Below are positions 53,036 to 63,200 of a DNA stretch of 64,000 bases, one piece after another; position 1 is the stretch's first letter; every line of letters starts with the position of its first letter. A model generated the notes under the pieces. The model was not told where the DNA came from and ran no database searches. It saw only the letters and a list, made by a program, of their open reading frames with translations. Source of the DNA: Planctomycetota bacterium. Its GTDB lineage: Bacteria > Planctomycetota > Phycisphaerae > Phycisphaerales > SM1A02. Made by a program: the position numbers and the translations under genes. Location: NCBI GenBank assembly GCA_022568135.1, contig JADFFQ010000001.1:104694-168693 (forward strand). The letters are read 5' to 3'.

Positions 53036-53854
53036 CTACGAGTTGGGCGTCGTCAACAGGGCGACAATGTATTGCAACTTGCCCAGGTCGCTGCGGGCGG
53101 CGGCGGCAGCGCTTCGGCTCCGAAACCGACCGAATTGCACCAGATACAGCGTTTGCCCACGCTGGTCACGGCTGGGCACAATCCGCGCCGCACTCAGCCC
53201 GTAGTGCATGGCGACCCTAGACACATCGCCCGCTACACGTTCCGCATGCCGGCGATGCCGAAACGCCCCGGCTTGCAGCGTAAAGAGGATGGGGCGACTG
53301 GCGGCATCGGTCGCGTCAATCCCAGCGTCACCGCCGGCGACCTTGAACCATCGGTCTGCCGAAGCCTCATCGCCGGCCTGTTGGTAGGCCATGGCGGCGT
53401 GGTAGGCCGCCAGCCGGGCATCCACTCCAACCAGGATCCCTGCGGCCTCTTTCAAGCGCCCCGCCGCCTCGTGCGGGCGGTGCTGGTCCATCAGCACCAG
53501 GCCGAGGGCTGCCTTGGCCTTGCCGACCGTCAGGCGGTGTGATGATCGCGCGGCCGTCGTCAGCCACTGCTCGGCTTGCCCAAGATCGCCCAGTTGATAC
53601 GCGCACAGCCCGGCCAGGTACGCGGCATCGCCGCCCCGGGGGCCCCTCAAAGAACGCTGCACCCGCACCGCCCGCTTCTGGGCCATCGCATAGCGCTTGG
53701 CCTGATAGTCGCCCACCGCCTGGTCAAGCTCCGCGGCCCGTGGTGTTGACTTGCACCCGGCTTGAACGATCGCCATGGCCACACAGATCACCACCCGGAC
53801 GCCGATGCGGATCGTCGCTCGATCGGAGTCTGCATGGTGCGATTGGCGAGTCAC
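53036..53854 (-). CDS. Lipoprotein with TPR-like repeats and a SPOR domain
   Basis: About 272 residues from GTG 53,854. A hydrophobic stretch IGVRVVICVAMAIVQAGC ends in a lipobox Cys. TPR-like helices follow (AAYLAGLCAYQLGDLGQAEQ), then a C-terminal SPOR domain (FTLQAGAFRHRRHAERVAGD to LYLVQFGRFRSRSAAAAAR) which binds denuded peptidoglycan glycan strands. The frame is open far upstream, but that part is a shadow of the AMP-ligase gene. It is divergent from that gene with ~63 bp between starts. Confidence 0.85.
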   Translation of the reverse strand: MTRQSHHADSDRATIRIGVRVVICVAMAIVQAGCKSTPRAAELDQAVGDYQAKRYAMAQKRAVRVQRSLRGPRGGDAAYLAGLCAYQLGDLGQAEQWLTTAARSSHRLTVGKAKAALGLVLMDQHRPHEAAGRLKEAAGILVGVDARLAAYHAAMAYQQAGDEASADRWFKVAGGDAGIDATDAASRPILFTLQAGAFRHRRHAERVAGDVSRVAMHYGLSAARIVPSRDQRGQTLYLVQFGRFRSRSAAAAARSDLGKLQYIVALLTTPNS

Positions 53855-53917
53855 GCTGGGGAACGTATCGTACCGACACCGCCAACCTCGCCACTTTGTT
53901 TGGGCGCCCCACGACAG

Positions 53918-55435
53918 ATGCGCATCGTCAAGCCGATCATCCGCCGATTGCTGCTGGCCCCACGGCGTGAGGTCGTGGTGGATGACAGTCGCGAGTGGAG
54001 GGCCTACCAGCTCTATTTCGGTGCCTTGCACCTTGCCAAGGCCATCCAGCGCACCAGCAACGCCCAACACATTGGCCTGATGCTGCCCACGTCGGCCCTG
54101 TTTCCCATGGCCATGCTCGGCACGTGGATGCTGGGACGGACCATCGTGCCGCTGAACTACCTGCTCAAATCGCAGGATCTGGAATATGTCATCGCCGACG
54201 CCGACCTCGACACCGTCGTCACCGTCACGCCGATGATTGACTACGTCGGCAGCCTGCCGGCGGGCATCAACCAGATCCGGCTCGATCAGATGAGCTTCAA
54301 GGGCCTGCCGCCCATGCGGCGATGCCGCCGGCGGCCCGACGATCACCTCGCGGCTCTGTTGTACACCTCCGGGACCTCCGGGAAACCCAAGGGGGTGATG
54401 CTCACGGTGGGGAATCTGGCCGCGAATGTCCGCCAATGTGTCCAATGGGTCGGCTTCACGCGATCCGACAGTCTGCTGGGCGTTCTGCCGCAGTTCCACA
54501 GCTTCGGCCTCACCGTCCTGACGCTGCTGCCGTTCACTGTCGGGTGCAAAGTCATCTATACCGCCCGATTCCTGCCCCGAAAGATCCTCACGCTTCTTCG
54601 CACCCACCGGCCGACCGCAATGATCGGCATCCCCTCCATGTACAACGCTCTGCTGCAATCCAAGAGCGCGACCGCCGACGACTTCTCCTCGCTTCGATAC
54701 ATCGTCTCCGGCGGCGAGCCATTGCCCCGGTCGGTGTTCGACGGATTCGCCCAACGGTTCAATGTCGCGATCAAGGAAGGCTACGGCCTGACCGAGACCG
54801 GTCCGGTGACCAACTGGTGTCGGCCCCAGGACGACAAGACCGGGTCGGTCGGCATGGCCCTGCCTGACGTACAGCAGAAGATCGTCGCGCCGGACGGGAC
54901 TCGCCTCGGCGTGGACGAAGATGGCGAAGTCTGCGTCCGCGGCCCCAACATCATGCCCGGGTACTTCAAGCTGCCCCAGCAGACCGCCGAGGTCTTCGAC
55001 GACGAGGGCTATTTCAAGACCGGCGACATCGGGCGGGTCGATGCCGACGGCTTCCTTCACATCACCGGCCGCATCAAGGAGATGCTAATCATCGGAGGTG
55101 AGAACGTCTTCCCCCGCGAGATCGAGGAAGCGCTCAACGCCCACCCTGCCGTCCAAGACTCAGCGGTCATCGGCATGCCGGACCCGGCCCGCGGCGAAGT
55201 GCCGTTAGCCTTTGTCGAGCTCTGCGAGGGCGCGGCGTTTGACCAATCCGCCTTGCGGTCCCACTGCCGAGAGCGACTGGCCCAATTTAAGGTCCCCCGC
55301 GAGATTCGCGTGCTCCAGGAGCTGCCTCGCAACCCCACGGGCAAGATCATGCGCCGCGAGCTGAGCGTACAGACCACGAAATTGCCGCCAGGCGAAGCTC
55401 CGGCGGTGCTCGGCAACAAGGATCACACCGACTGA
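53918..55435 (+). CDS. AMP-dependent acyl-CoA/acyl-acid ligase
   Basis: 505 residues, ANL superfamily. AALLYTSGTSGKPKGVMLTV is the phosphate loop, IKEGYGLTETGPVTNW holds the Y-G-x-T-E motif, YFKTGDIGRVDADGFLHITG has the ribose Asp, and RNPTGKIMRREL the catalytic Lys. It activates a fatty or other carboxylic acid as an adenylate. ATG 53,918 is chosen; 53,834 is possible. A related family acts as 2-acylglycerophosphoethanolamine synthetases, so membrane-lipid remodelling is one option. Confidence 0.92.
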   Translation: MRIVKPIIRRLLLAPRREVVVDDSREWRAYQLYFGALHLAKAIQRTSNAQHIGLMLPTSALFPMAMLGTWMLGRTIVPLNYLLKSQDLEYVIADADLDTVVTVTPMIDYVGSLPAGINQIRLDQMSFKGLPPMRRCRRRPDDHLAALLYTSGTSGKPKGVMLTVGNLAANVRQCVQWVGFTRSDSLLGVLPQFHSFGLTVLTLLPFTVGCKVIYTARFLPRKILTLLRTHRPTAMIGIPSMYNALLQSKSATADDFSSLRYIVSGGEPLPRSVFDGFAQRFNVAIKEGYGLTETGPVTNWCRPQDDKTGSVGMALPDVQQKIVAPDGTRLGVDEDGEVCVRGPNIMPGYFKLPQQTAEVFDDEGYFKTGDIGRVDADGFLHITGRIKEMLIIGGENVFPREIEEALNAHPAVQDSAVIGMPDPARGEVPLAFVELCEGAAFDQSALRSHCRERLAQFKVPREIRVLQELPRNPTGKIMRRELSVQTTKLPPGEAPAVLGNKDHTD

Positions 55436-56273
55436 GGCGCATGCCTCGATGCGTCAATGCCTCGGTGCCTCGATGCCTCGGTGCGGCAGCGCCTTCTATG
55501 AAACGACTCCCGAACCCCCTTTCCCCGTTGTACATTGGCCTGGGGATGCCCGTGCGAGTTCCTGAAGCATCCTGGCGAACCAGCCGTCGGCCCGGAATCG
55601 GCTCAGAAGCCAACCTGCCCGCCGCAGCCCACCTTTTCTGCCCAGGAATCTGCCTCTCCAATCTTGCTGGCAACCGGGCTCACATGCTCGAAAACACTGT
55701 TTTGCGGCGACATCGCCCCCGCCGGCGTCGCCCAATGCCTCACCATTTTAAAAAACCTATTGACATCGACGTATCGTCGAGTAATTTACTCTCGTGTGCG
55801 AACCGCCTCAACGAGGCGCTCCGTGGGGCACGCAACTTATGTCGGGTACGAGGTTTAAGGAGAACTCAAGGAACACCAGAGGAGGAATGGCCCATCAAAG
55901 GTCATGATTAGGTAGAAACCGGCTCGACCGGGGCCCGCACTTCGGGGCCTGGATCGGCGTCACAAGAGTTGGTCCTGCCACGGACGGGGCAAAATGCGTC
56001 ACTTCCAGCCGCATGGGAACGCGGCGGCGAGCCAATGACGGCCGCCGAGAGATGCAGCAATTGAAGAGAGAGCAGTTGTGAACGGCCGAACGGTGCCCGG
56101 AACGAGGGTGACTCGACGGTAGCCGGTCGGAACACGGCGATGTCGGCGCGCGGCGCATCCGCATTCAGGGTGTCGCCGGTGCGGCGTACATTGTCAGCGC
56201 GGTTATTTCTCTGCTACTACTTCGTATGAAACATGTTTCCCCAGTGCACTCAGAGGATTTGGAGGTCTTGAAG
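55436..56273 (+). other. Long noncoding leader region upstream of giant secreted gene
   Basis: 838 bp without a convincing gene. It starts with short imperfect repeats of GATGCCTCG (55,441-55,490). A promoter candidate lies at 55,760-55,787. AGAGGAGG stands before a tiny frame at 55,887-55,907 (MAHQRS and stop), possibly a leader peptide. From 56,061 the sequence is duplicated upstream of the second giant gene. A perfect palindrome GAAACATGTTTC is at 56,228-56,239. Confidence 0.5.
55760..55787 (+). promoter_or_regulatory. Candidate sigma-70-type promoter
   Basis: TTGACA (55,760-55,765) and TAATTT (55,782-55,787) are 16 bp apart in a locally AT-rich stretch. If used, it gives a leader of about 480 nt before ATG 56,274. 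The second copy of the downstream region lacks this part. Confidence 0.5.
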
Positions 56274-56402
56274 ATGAATCACCGGTCAAAAACGAGACTT
56301 TGTTACTGTACCGGCGGTGGGCTGCTGATTGCGGCCGCCGCGGGCGCCGTGGGCCTTTCGACGACGGCCCTGATGGCCCCCCGCGCCCACGTCGGCCAAG
56401 GC
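56061..56402 (+). repeat. Duplicated upstream region and signal-peptide coding sequence, copy 1
   Basis: Closely similar to 59,893-60,237. Shared features include TTGAAGAGAGAGCAG at the start, ACATTGTCAGCGCGGTTA, the GGAGG ribosome site, and codons for MNHRSK and PRAHVGQG. Confidence 0.9.
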
Positions 56403-59400
56403 GCTGAAGTCGCTATCGCCCAAAGCGCGATCGCCACCGCCCAAGAGCGCCGCGCCCCCGTTGCCGCTGCCCAACAGCGCCGCGTACCGCTTGCCCAGGC
56501 ACCGGCGGAGCTGGGTTTCCGGCTGGCAGACGGTACGAATGACCCGTCCGACGGAGGCGTGGCGGGGGGGGGGGATTCCTGTTTCGTTGGGACCTGCCCT
56601 CTGTCCAGCTTTGACGGGCTCGGTAATGCCTGCCTGAATCAGAACTGCAACAAGGATAGCAACACTGTGGCCTGCGCTGGTGGCGCCGGCACGACCCCAA
56701 ACATCTTCGCCCGCTGCTTCGATCTCGCCGTCGAGCTGCCGAACCTCGTGGGCCCGATCGAGATCAACGAAGTGAAGTGGGAGGTCTCGCAGTACACCGA
56801 CCTTGTAAACTCCATACCGATCACTATCAATGTCTATTCGGTGACCGGCTGCCCGCCTACGGTCGCGGGCTCGATTTTTCTGGGCTCCGTTGTGGAAACG
56901 GTGGGACCGGGCAGCGCGGGGACAGTCTTCTTTTCAAAACCCCTGACCGGCTTTAACCAGCCGATCGTGGTCAGCGCCGGCGACGTCATAGTCGTCGAGA
57001 TTCAGGCCACCCAAGACGGCACGGTGGCGCCGCTCCATTTTTTCCGCCCCCAGTCGACAGCCAATTCGTGTACCGACGGCTTTCTTCTCGCTGCTGCCTG
57101 CGGCATCACCGACTACTTGCCCGTTAGCGCGATCGGCTTCGCGAACTCCCAGATTGAGATCGTGGTCAGCCTGAATCCGGTGGCAGGGGCCAAGCCAGTG
57201 TGCGGCAACGGTACCCTCGAGGCCTGCGAGGAGTGCGATGATGGCAACACCGTCCCCCTCGATGGCTGCGATCAGAATTGCGAGATCGAGCTTGTCTGCG
57301 GTGACGGCATCTGCGATGAGGGTGAGATTCCGTGCAATTGCCCGGCCGATTGCGGCGCTCCTCCGGCCGCCGAGACCGGCCTGTGCTCGAACAACTTCGA
57401 CGATGATTGCGATGGCCTCATCGACTGCGCCGATCCCGATTGCGCGCTCGATCCTCTGTGCATCTTCGGCTCCTGCTGTCTGCAGGATGGCACGTGCGTC
57501 GATATAGGCGGGCCAGCCGACTGCGACCTACTTGACGGTCACTTCACTCTGTTCGGCGACTGCAGCGATCCGCTGTTCTGCAGCACCGGATGCTTCTATG
57601 CCAACGGCAATAGGGCCGTCGCTATCAATGGCAACCAGTGCGCCCCGGACGCGTTCGCGGCTGCGGTCGCAGATGACTTTATCCTGGCTGATATTGATCT
57701 GGGCAATCCGTGCCTGATCACCAATATCACCTTCGGGTCGTCGTTCTTCAATCAGCCGGCGGGCGTGATCCCGGACCCGAACGTCGACTGGCAAGGCGTG
57801 ATGGTCACCGTGTACGCCGATGGCGGTACCGACGGCATGACCAAGGGCCCCGGCGGCCAGCCGGTCGATCCGCCGCCGAGTGCCAATTGCGACCACGAAG
57901 CGTACTTCCCCGGTGGGATCATCTATAGCCAGCCCTCGAGCGATTTCATTGGCGTGGAAACGGCGCCGGGCTCCGGAGATTGGACGATAGACGTCGCGGT
58001 CAACATGACCCTGAAGAAGAAGGTGAAGTACTGGCTCTCAGTGCAGCCGATCATGAACTTCGGCGGCCTCGGGCAAATTGCGCTTGCATCTTCGGACACG
58101 CAACACGGCCACCCGGCCCAGCGGGGCTTCCCGGCGGCAGGCATTGATTTCTGGCAAGAGACTGGCGACTACTGGTTCGTCCTCACCGGCGAGAAGAGCT
58201 TGGCCCCGCCCAACGATGCCTGCGCCTCCCGCCTGGCGGTCGGGGACGGCTGGGTGCACTTCGACACCACCGGTGCGACCACCGATGGTCCGGACCATCC
58301 AATTGGCACCTGCGGACCGTTCGGCGACGGCAATGTGCATAATGACATCTGGTACAACTACACGGCCAAGTGTGATGGCGAGGCCACGTTCAGCCTGTGC
58401 AAGGAGGAGAACTTCGACACCAGGATCGCCATCTACGACGGCTGCGTCTGCCCGCCGACGGCCCTCCTGGGGTGTGATGACGACGGCTGCACAGGCGGCG
58501 CTCCTTTCACCTCCACGATCACGGTCCCGGTCATCGCGGGCAACTGCTACAAGGTTCGCATCGGTGGCTTCGGGGCCGCCGACGTCGGCAACGGCACACT
58601 GAGTGTCGAGTGCAACCTTTCGGGCCCGTGCCCCAAGGACTTCGAAATCATTGCACCGGGAAGCTTCCCCGGAGACACCTGCGGCGCCGGTAACAACATC
58701 GGTCTGCGGCCCAGCGAGGACCAGAGCTTCACGATCACCATCCCCAACGATGGGGAATGGGAGTTCTCGATGTGCAACTCGCCGGTGGTGTGGGACGGCT
58801 ACATGTACCTCGGGACCGCCTGCGGCCTCGATGATATTGCCGAAAACGACGACGGATGTGGCGTCGGCGGCGGGCCCAGCATTATCACAGCCACCCTCGT
58901 CGCCGGCGACTACTGGGTGACGATCGAGGGCTTTGCGGCGGCCGATTGCGGTGCCTACATCCTTGATATCTCCAAGCTGGCTCTGTTCGGTGCCTGCTGC
59001 TTGAAGGATGGCACGTGTGTGGATGTGCTCAATGCAGCCGCCTGCACGGATCCTCCTCCTCTGGGCCTGGGCGGCACGTTCCAGGGTGGCGGGACCGATT
59101 GCCTGACCACCATCTGCCCGCCGGCCAACGACAACTGCGACAATCGCGTGGAGATCTTCAACGGTAAGACGCTGTTCGACAACACCAATGCGAGCACCGA
59201 CGGCCCGCAATGTGATCCCGACATGGAGGCGGATCTCTGGTTCAACTACAACGCCACTTTCAAGGGCCTTCTGACCGTCGACACCTGCCAGGACGGCCCT
59301 CCCGCCACGCTGACCGACACCGTGCTGACGGTCTACGATGGGTGCGACTGCACGACCATCCACTGTGGCGCTGATGGGCTGCCCGGCCAGGAGCTGGCCT

Positions 59401-59828
59401 CCGATGACGACTCCTGCGGGGTCGATGGGTTCTCATCGACCGTGACTGTCCCGGTCGTCGCGGGCAACTGCTACAAGATCCAGGTCGGCGGATGGCAGGG
59501 CCTCACCGGGTCCGGCACCATCACCATCACCGGGGTCGCCAACGCGGATATCTCCGGTCCGGGCGGCGCCGGCTTCCCCGATGGATGCGTTGACGCGTTC
59601 GACCTCGGGGTGGTACTGGGTGCGTGGTGCTCGACCCCGGCCAGCGGCAACCCCCCGCCCGACCCGCCGTGTGTAGGTGCAGGCTGCCTCTCCCCGGACT
59701 TCCTCCTGGCGGACCTCTCAGGACCGGTCGGAGCGCCTGATGGGTGTGTGGACGCGTTCGACCTGGCGAAGATACTGGCCAACTGGTGCTCGGTCGCCGG
59801 CGGCAACCCCTGCGGCACCTGCTTCTAG
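56274..59828 (+). CDS. Giant cysteine-rich secreted protein with dockerin-like ends
   Basis: About 1,184 residues from ATG 56,274 with GGAGG 8 nt upstream. The signal segment is GGLLIAAAAGAVGLSTTALM. A beta-sandwich region runs to ~305. Cys-rich units follow: CGNGTLEACEECDDGN (DUF4215-like), CGDGICDEGEIPCNCPADC and FDDDCDGLIDCADPDC. Three repeats of the CxDGTCVD type and pre-peptidase-like sandwich domains (NDIWYNYTAKCDGEATFSLC) fill the middle. The end has GCVDAFDLGVVLGAWCS and GCVDAFDLAKILANWCS. It is likely a large surface or matrix protein held by disulfides and calcium. Confidence 0.88.
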   Translation: MNHRSKTRLCYCTGGGLLIAAAAGAVGLSTTALMAPRAHVGQGAEVAIAQSAIATAQERRAPVAAAQQRRVPLAQAPAELGFRLADGTNDPSDGGVAGGGDSCFVGTCPLSSFDGLGNACLNQNCNKDSNTVACAGGAGTTPNIFARCFDLAVELPNLVGPIEINEVKWEVSQYTDLVNSIPITINVYSVTGCPPTVAGSIFLGSVVETVGPGSAGTVFFSKPLTGFNQPIVVSAGDVIVVEIQATQDGTVAPLHFFRPQSTANSCTDGFLLAAACGITDYLPVSAIGFANSQIEIVVSLNPVAGAKPVCGNGTLEACEECDDGNTVPLDGCDQNCEIELVCGDGICDEGEIPCNCPADCGAPPAAETGLCSNNFDDDCDGLIDCADPDCALDPLCIFGSCCLQDGTCVDIGGPADCDLLDGHFTLFGDCSDPLFCSTGCFYANGNRAVAINGNQCAPDAFAAAVADDFILADIDLGNPCLITNITFGSSFFNQPAGVIPDPNVDWQGVMVTVYADGGTDGMTKGPGGQPVDPPPSANCDHEAYFPGGIIYSQPSSDFIGVETAPGSGDWTIDVAVNMTLKKKVKYWLSVQPIMNFGGLGQIALASSDTQHGHPAQRGFPAAGIDFWQETGDYWFVLTGEKSLAPPNDACASRLAVGDGWVHFDTTGATTDGPDHPIGTCGPFGDGNVHNDIWYNYTAKCDGEATFSLCKEENFDTRIAIYDGCVCPPTALLGCDDDGCTGGAPFTSTITVPVIAGNCYKVRIGGFGAADVGNGTLSVECNLSGPCPKDFEIIAPGSFPGDTCGAGNNIGLRPSEDQSFTITIPNDGEWEFSMCNSPVVWDGYMYLGTACGLDDIAENDDGCGVGGGPSIITATLVAGDYWVTIEGFAAADCGAYILDISKLALFGACCLKDGTCVDVLNAAACTDPPPLGLGGTFQGGGTDCLTTICPPANDNCDNRVEIFNGKTLFDNTNASTDGPQCDPDMEADLWFNYNATFKGLLTVDTCQDGPPATLTDTVLTVYDGCDCTTIHCGADGLPGQELASDDDSCGVDGFSSTVTVPVVAGNCYKIQVGGWQGLTGSGTITITGVANADISGPGGAGFPDGCVDAFDLGVVLGAWCSTPASGNPPPDPPCVGAGCLSPDFLLADLSGPVGAPDGCVDAFDLAKILANWCSVAGGNPCGTCF

Positions 59829-59859
59829 GAAGCAAAGGCCCGCAAAGGACATGAAACCA

Positions 59860-59889
59860 CCCCGGCCTGATCGGCCGGGGGTTTTCTTT
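59860..59889 (+). terminator. Rho-independent terminator after the first giant gene
   Basis: Stem CCCCGGCC / GGCCGGGG with loop TGATC or similar, followed by GTTTTCTTT. It lies 31 bp after the stop codon, so the two giant genes are probably transcribed separately. Confidence 0.85.
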
Positions 59890-59892
59890 CTG

Positions 59893-60237
59893 TTGAAGAG
59901 AGAGCAGTTGTGAACGGCCGACCGGAGCCCGGGACGAGGGTAGCTCGGCGGTAGCCGGTCGGAACACGGCGATGTCGGCGCGCGGCGCATCCTCATTCAG
60001 GGTGTCGCCGGTGCGGTGTACATTGTCAGCGCGGTTATTTCTCTCTCATCGATTACTCCGTATGAAACGACTTTCCCCCCAGTGCACTCAGAGGATTTGG
60101 AGGTCTTGACGATGAATCACCGGTCAAAAATGCGGCTTTGCTTGTGTAGCGGCGGCGGTCTGCTGATTGCGGCTGCCGGCGCGGTTGGACTCACCATGAT
60201 GGCCCTGGGCGCCCCCCGCGCCCACGTCGGCCAAGGC
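59893..60237 (+). repeat. Duplicated upstream region and signal-peptide coding sequence, copy 2
   Basis: Second copy of 56,061-56,402, beginning right after the terminator. It lacks the 55,760 promoter, so any shared promoter must lie within the repeat itself, possibly using TTGTCA at about 60,027. Confidence 0.9.
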
Positions 60238-63200
60238 GTTCTCGCCCAGGGCGCGATCGCCGCCGCCACGGCCCTAACGACCAACGAGGCGACGGTGGCC
60301 CCACAGCTGGAGAAGCTGAGGCAAAAGGAGGCGGTTGAGATGCGGCACCTCACCGATGCCTTCGGCGTCGAGCCCGCAAGAGTGGGAGGTGTGGCCGGGG
60401 ACCTGACCGTCTGCGAGATCGAATTTCCCAGAGCCTGCCAGTTGCCCGACAACATGGGTCAGGGTGCCGGGGGAGTCCTTGCCGCGACCAGCGACCTCAA
60501 TCCCGGCGCCGGCTTCGCGGTCGCCGACGACTTCAACATTGACGAAGTCCAGGCAATCGACACCGTCTGCTGGTGGGGCCTGTACGTCAATTTCGTCGGC
60601 GGCGCTTCTGATTGCGGCCCCGGCGCCGTCCCGGATAATTTCTCGATCACCTACTATACCGACGCTGGCGGCTGCCCGGGTGCCGTCTTTGCCGGTCCGT
60701 TCAAGGTCGTACCCGCCAAGATTGGCACCGGTCGGTTGGTCGCGGGCATTATTCAGAGCTACTCATTCGAGGCGAAACACCCCCCCGTGGCCTTCGGGCC
60801 CGGGTGCTACTGGATACAGATCCTGAACGATACGACCGACCCGGCAGGTGGTGTCCAAGATTGCTTTTGGCTGTGGCAGTCGGCCCCGCCGGGCAATGCC
60901 CAAGGCGCCCAGAACGTAGCTGCGGCTGCTCAGGTGGTTGTGTATACGTGCCCGCCGGACCGCACCGACTATGACCTGGCCTGGTGCCTGGGCTTCGACA
61001 ACGTGATCCCGGCCCAGTTGGGCGATCCGGCCCGGTGCGTGGAGCCGCCGCCGCCGGGGCCGAACAACGACCTCTGCGACCTTCGTAGACCGATCTCCAA
61101 CGGCAAGACGCCGTTCTCCACCCTCGGCGCCACCACTGACGGCCCGCCGGTGGGGTTGCCGTGCACGGAGGGTGTGGGTCCATTCAACGACATCTGGTGG
61201 AACTACAGCCCGAACTTCACCGGTGATGTCATCATCACGACGTGTGAGGAGAAGAACGGTAGTGCCACCTTCGACACCATTCTGGTGGTCTACGATGGCT
61301 GCGAATGCGTCCCGCTGTCGCCGCTGCTGGTTTGCAACGACGACGACCCGAACAACCCCTGCGGCGGTGGGGCAGGTGGTTTCAAGAGCACGGTCACGGT
61401 TCCCGTCGTAGCGGGTAATTGCTACAAGGTTCGCCTCGGCGGCTTCGCTGCCGGCGACAGCGGCACCGGGGTGCTCAGTATCGAGAAGCAGGTGCCGCCG
61501 CCGATCGGCGCCTGCTGCCTCTGGGACGGCAGCTGCGTGGACGGGTCAAACGCGGTCGACTGCGCTGCCCTCGCCGGGACGTATCTGGGCGACGGGAGCG
61601 TGTGCCTCGGTGACAACGACGGCGACGGCGTGGACGACGCCTGCCCGGCGCTGCCGTCGGGCGCGAACCTCTTCACCGATCCCGGCGCGTTCAACCAAGC
61701 GCTGCTGAACACCGACAAGCGGGCCAAGGCCAGTTGGAACTTCAAGCCCAACAACCTTCCCGCGGGAGCCGTCGTCGGGCTGGATGACCCGGTGAATATC
61801 AACGGGCACTCGGGCGCTGGTGGCACCGTCGACCCGTGGACGAATTTCCCGCCTCCGCCCAGCGGCGATTGCTGTATCAACAACGGCACCCCGGGCTGCG
61901 AGGATCTCGCCTGCGAGACTTCGGTCTGTCTGATTGATTCGTTCTGCTGCACCGACTTGTGGGACAGCGTCTGCGCGTTACGGGCTAACGATCCGTTGGC
62001 CCATCCGGAGTGCGACTGCACGCCCGCCGGGCCGGGGGTCTCCAAGTGGCCGCCGTCAGTGGACAATGTGACGTTCCAGTCCAACCTCGATGGGCTGCAG
62101 GCGCCGGCGCCTAACCCGCGCGGTCTAGACGGCGTGGCGTTTGTGACACCGCCGTTGTTCGATACCAACAACAACTTGCTGGGCGCGAACTTCTTTGCGG
62201 ACAGCTTCGACATCATCAGCGGTCCGCCGGCCGGTGACAACCACACGGCGATGTCGCTCGAGATCTCGGTCGCGCTCAGCGGTGGCCCAGGTCCGGTCTT
62301 CGTGACGGTGTTCGACAAGCAAGAAATACCCGTGGCCAAGATCAAGCTTGATATCGTGCAGAACCAGCCGGAGTCGTGCGGCGATCCCAATGCGGGTGAC
62401 TGCTGCGCCTCCAACGGATCGCCTGGTTGCGACCGCAAGGAATGCTGCGTGGCGATCTGTGCGGCCGATTCGTTCTGCTGCGACACCGAGTGGGACGCCG
62501 CCTGCGCTGCCGCGGCTGCGGCCGACCCGGTCAACTGCCCGCAGTGCATCCCGCCGCCGATAAACAACGATAACTGCTTGGATCGGAAACCCATCTTGCA
62601 GGATGACCTCACGCCGTTCTCGACCGTCGGCGCGACGACCGACGGCCCGAATCCCGCCAGTTGCGTGGATATCAACCAGGACATCTGGTACAACTTCACG
62701 CCGCTCGCGGATGACAACTACGACATCAGCCTCTGCGGGAGTTCCTACGACACGACCCTGGCCGTGTACCTGGGCTGCGCGTGCCCGGTGGGAGCCGACA
62801 TCGCGTGCAACGACGACTTCTGCGGCTTGCAGTCGCAGGTCAATGTCGCTCTTGTCGGCGGCCAGTGCTACAAGATTCGCGTCGGCGGCTTCGATACCGC
62901 CACCGGTGCCGGCCAGATCCTGATCTCCAAGCGGGTGCCGGGGTGCGATGATTTGGCCTGCCCGCCAGGGGCGTCCCTTGAGGGCGAGCCCTGCCTGGTG
63001 AATGAGGACGTAGACATCACCAACGGCGGTTGTAACTCCGCTCCGAACGTGTTCGGTTCGATTTCCTGCGGTGAGACGGTCTGCGGCACTTCGTCTACCT
63101 ACACCGTTGCTGGTGTCGACAACCGTGACACCGACTGGTACGAGCTGTTTGTGCCCGATCAAGACGGCAGCGGGTTCGCGCAGGTCACCGCGACGCTGAT

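Noticed and set aside
53036..55060. 674-residue minus-strand open frame
   Set aside because: Only the part from 53,854 downward has a lipobox, TPR and SPOR homology. The rest mirrors the AMP-ligase gene in the opposite strand.
58038..59363. Long minus-strand open frame inside the first giant gene
   Set aside because: It is the antisense of a GC-rich cysteine-rich coding sequence with clear domains on the plus strand.
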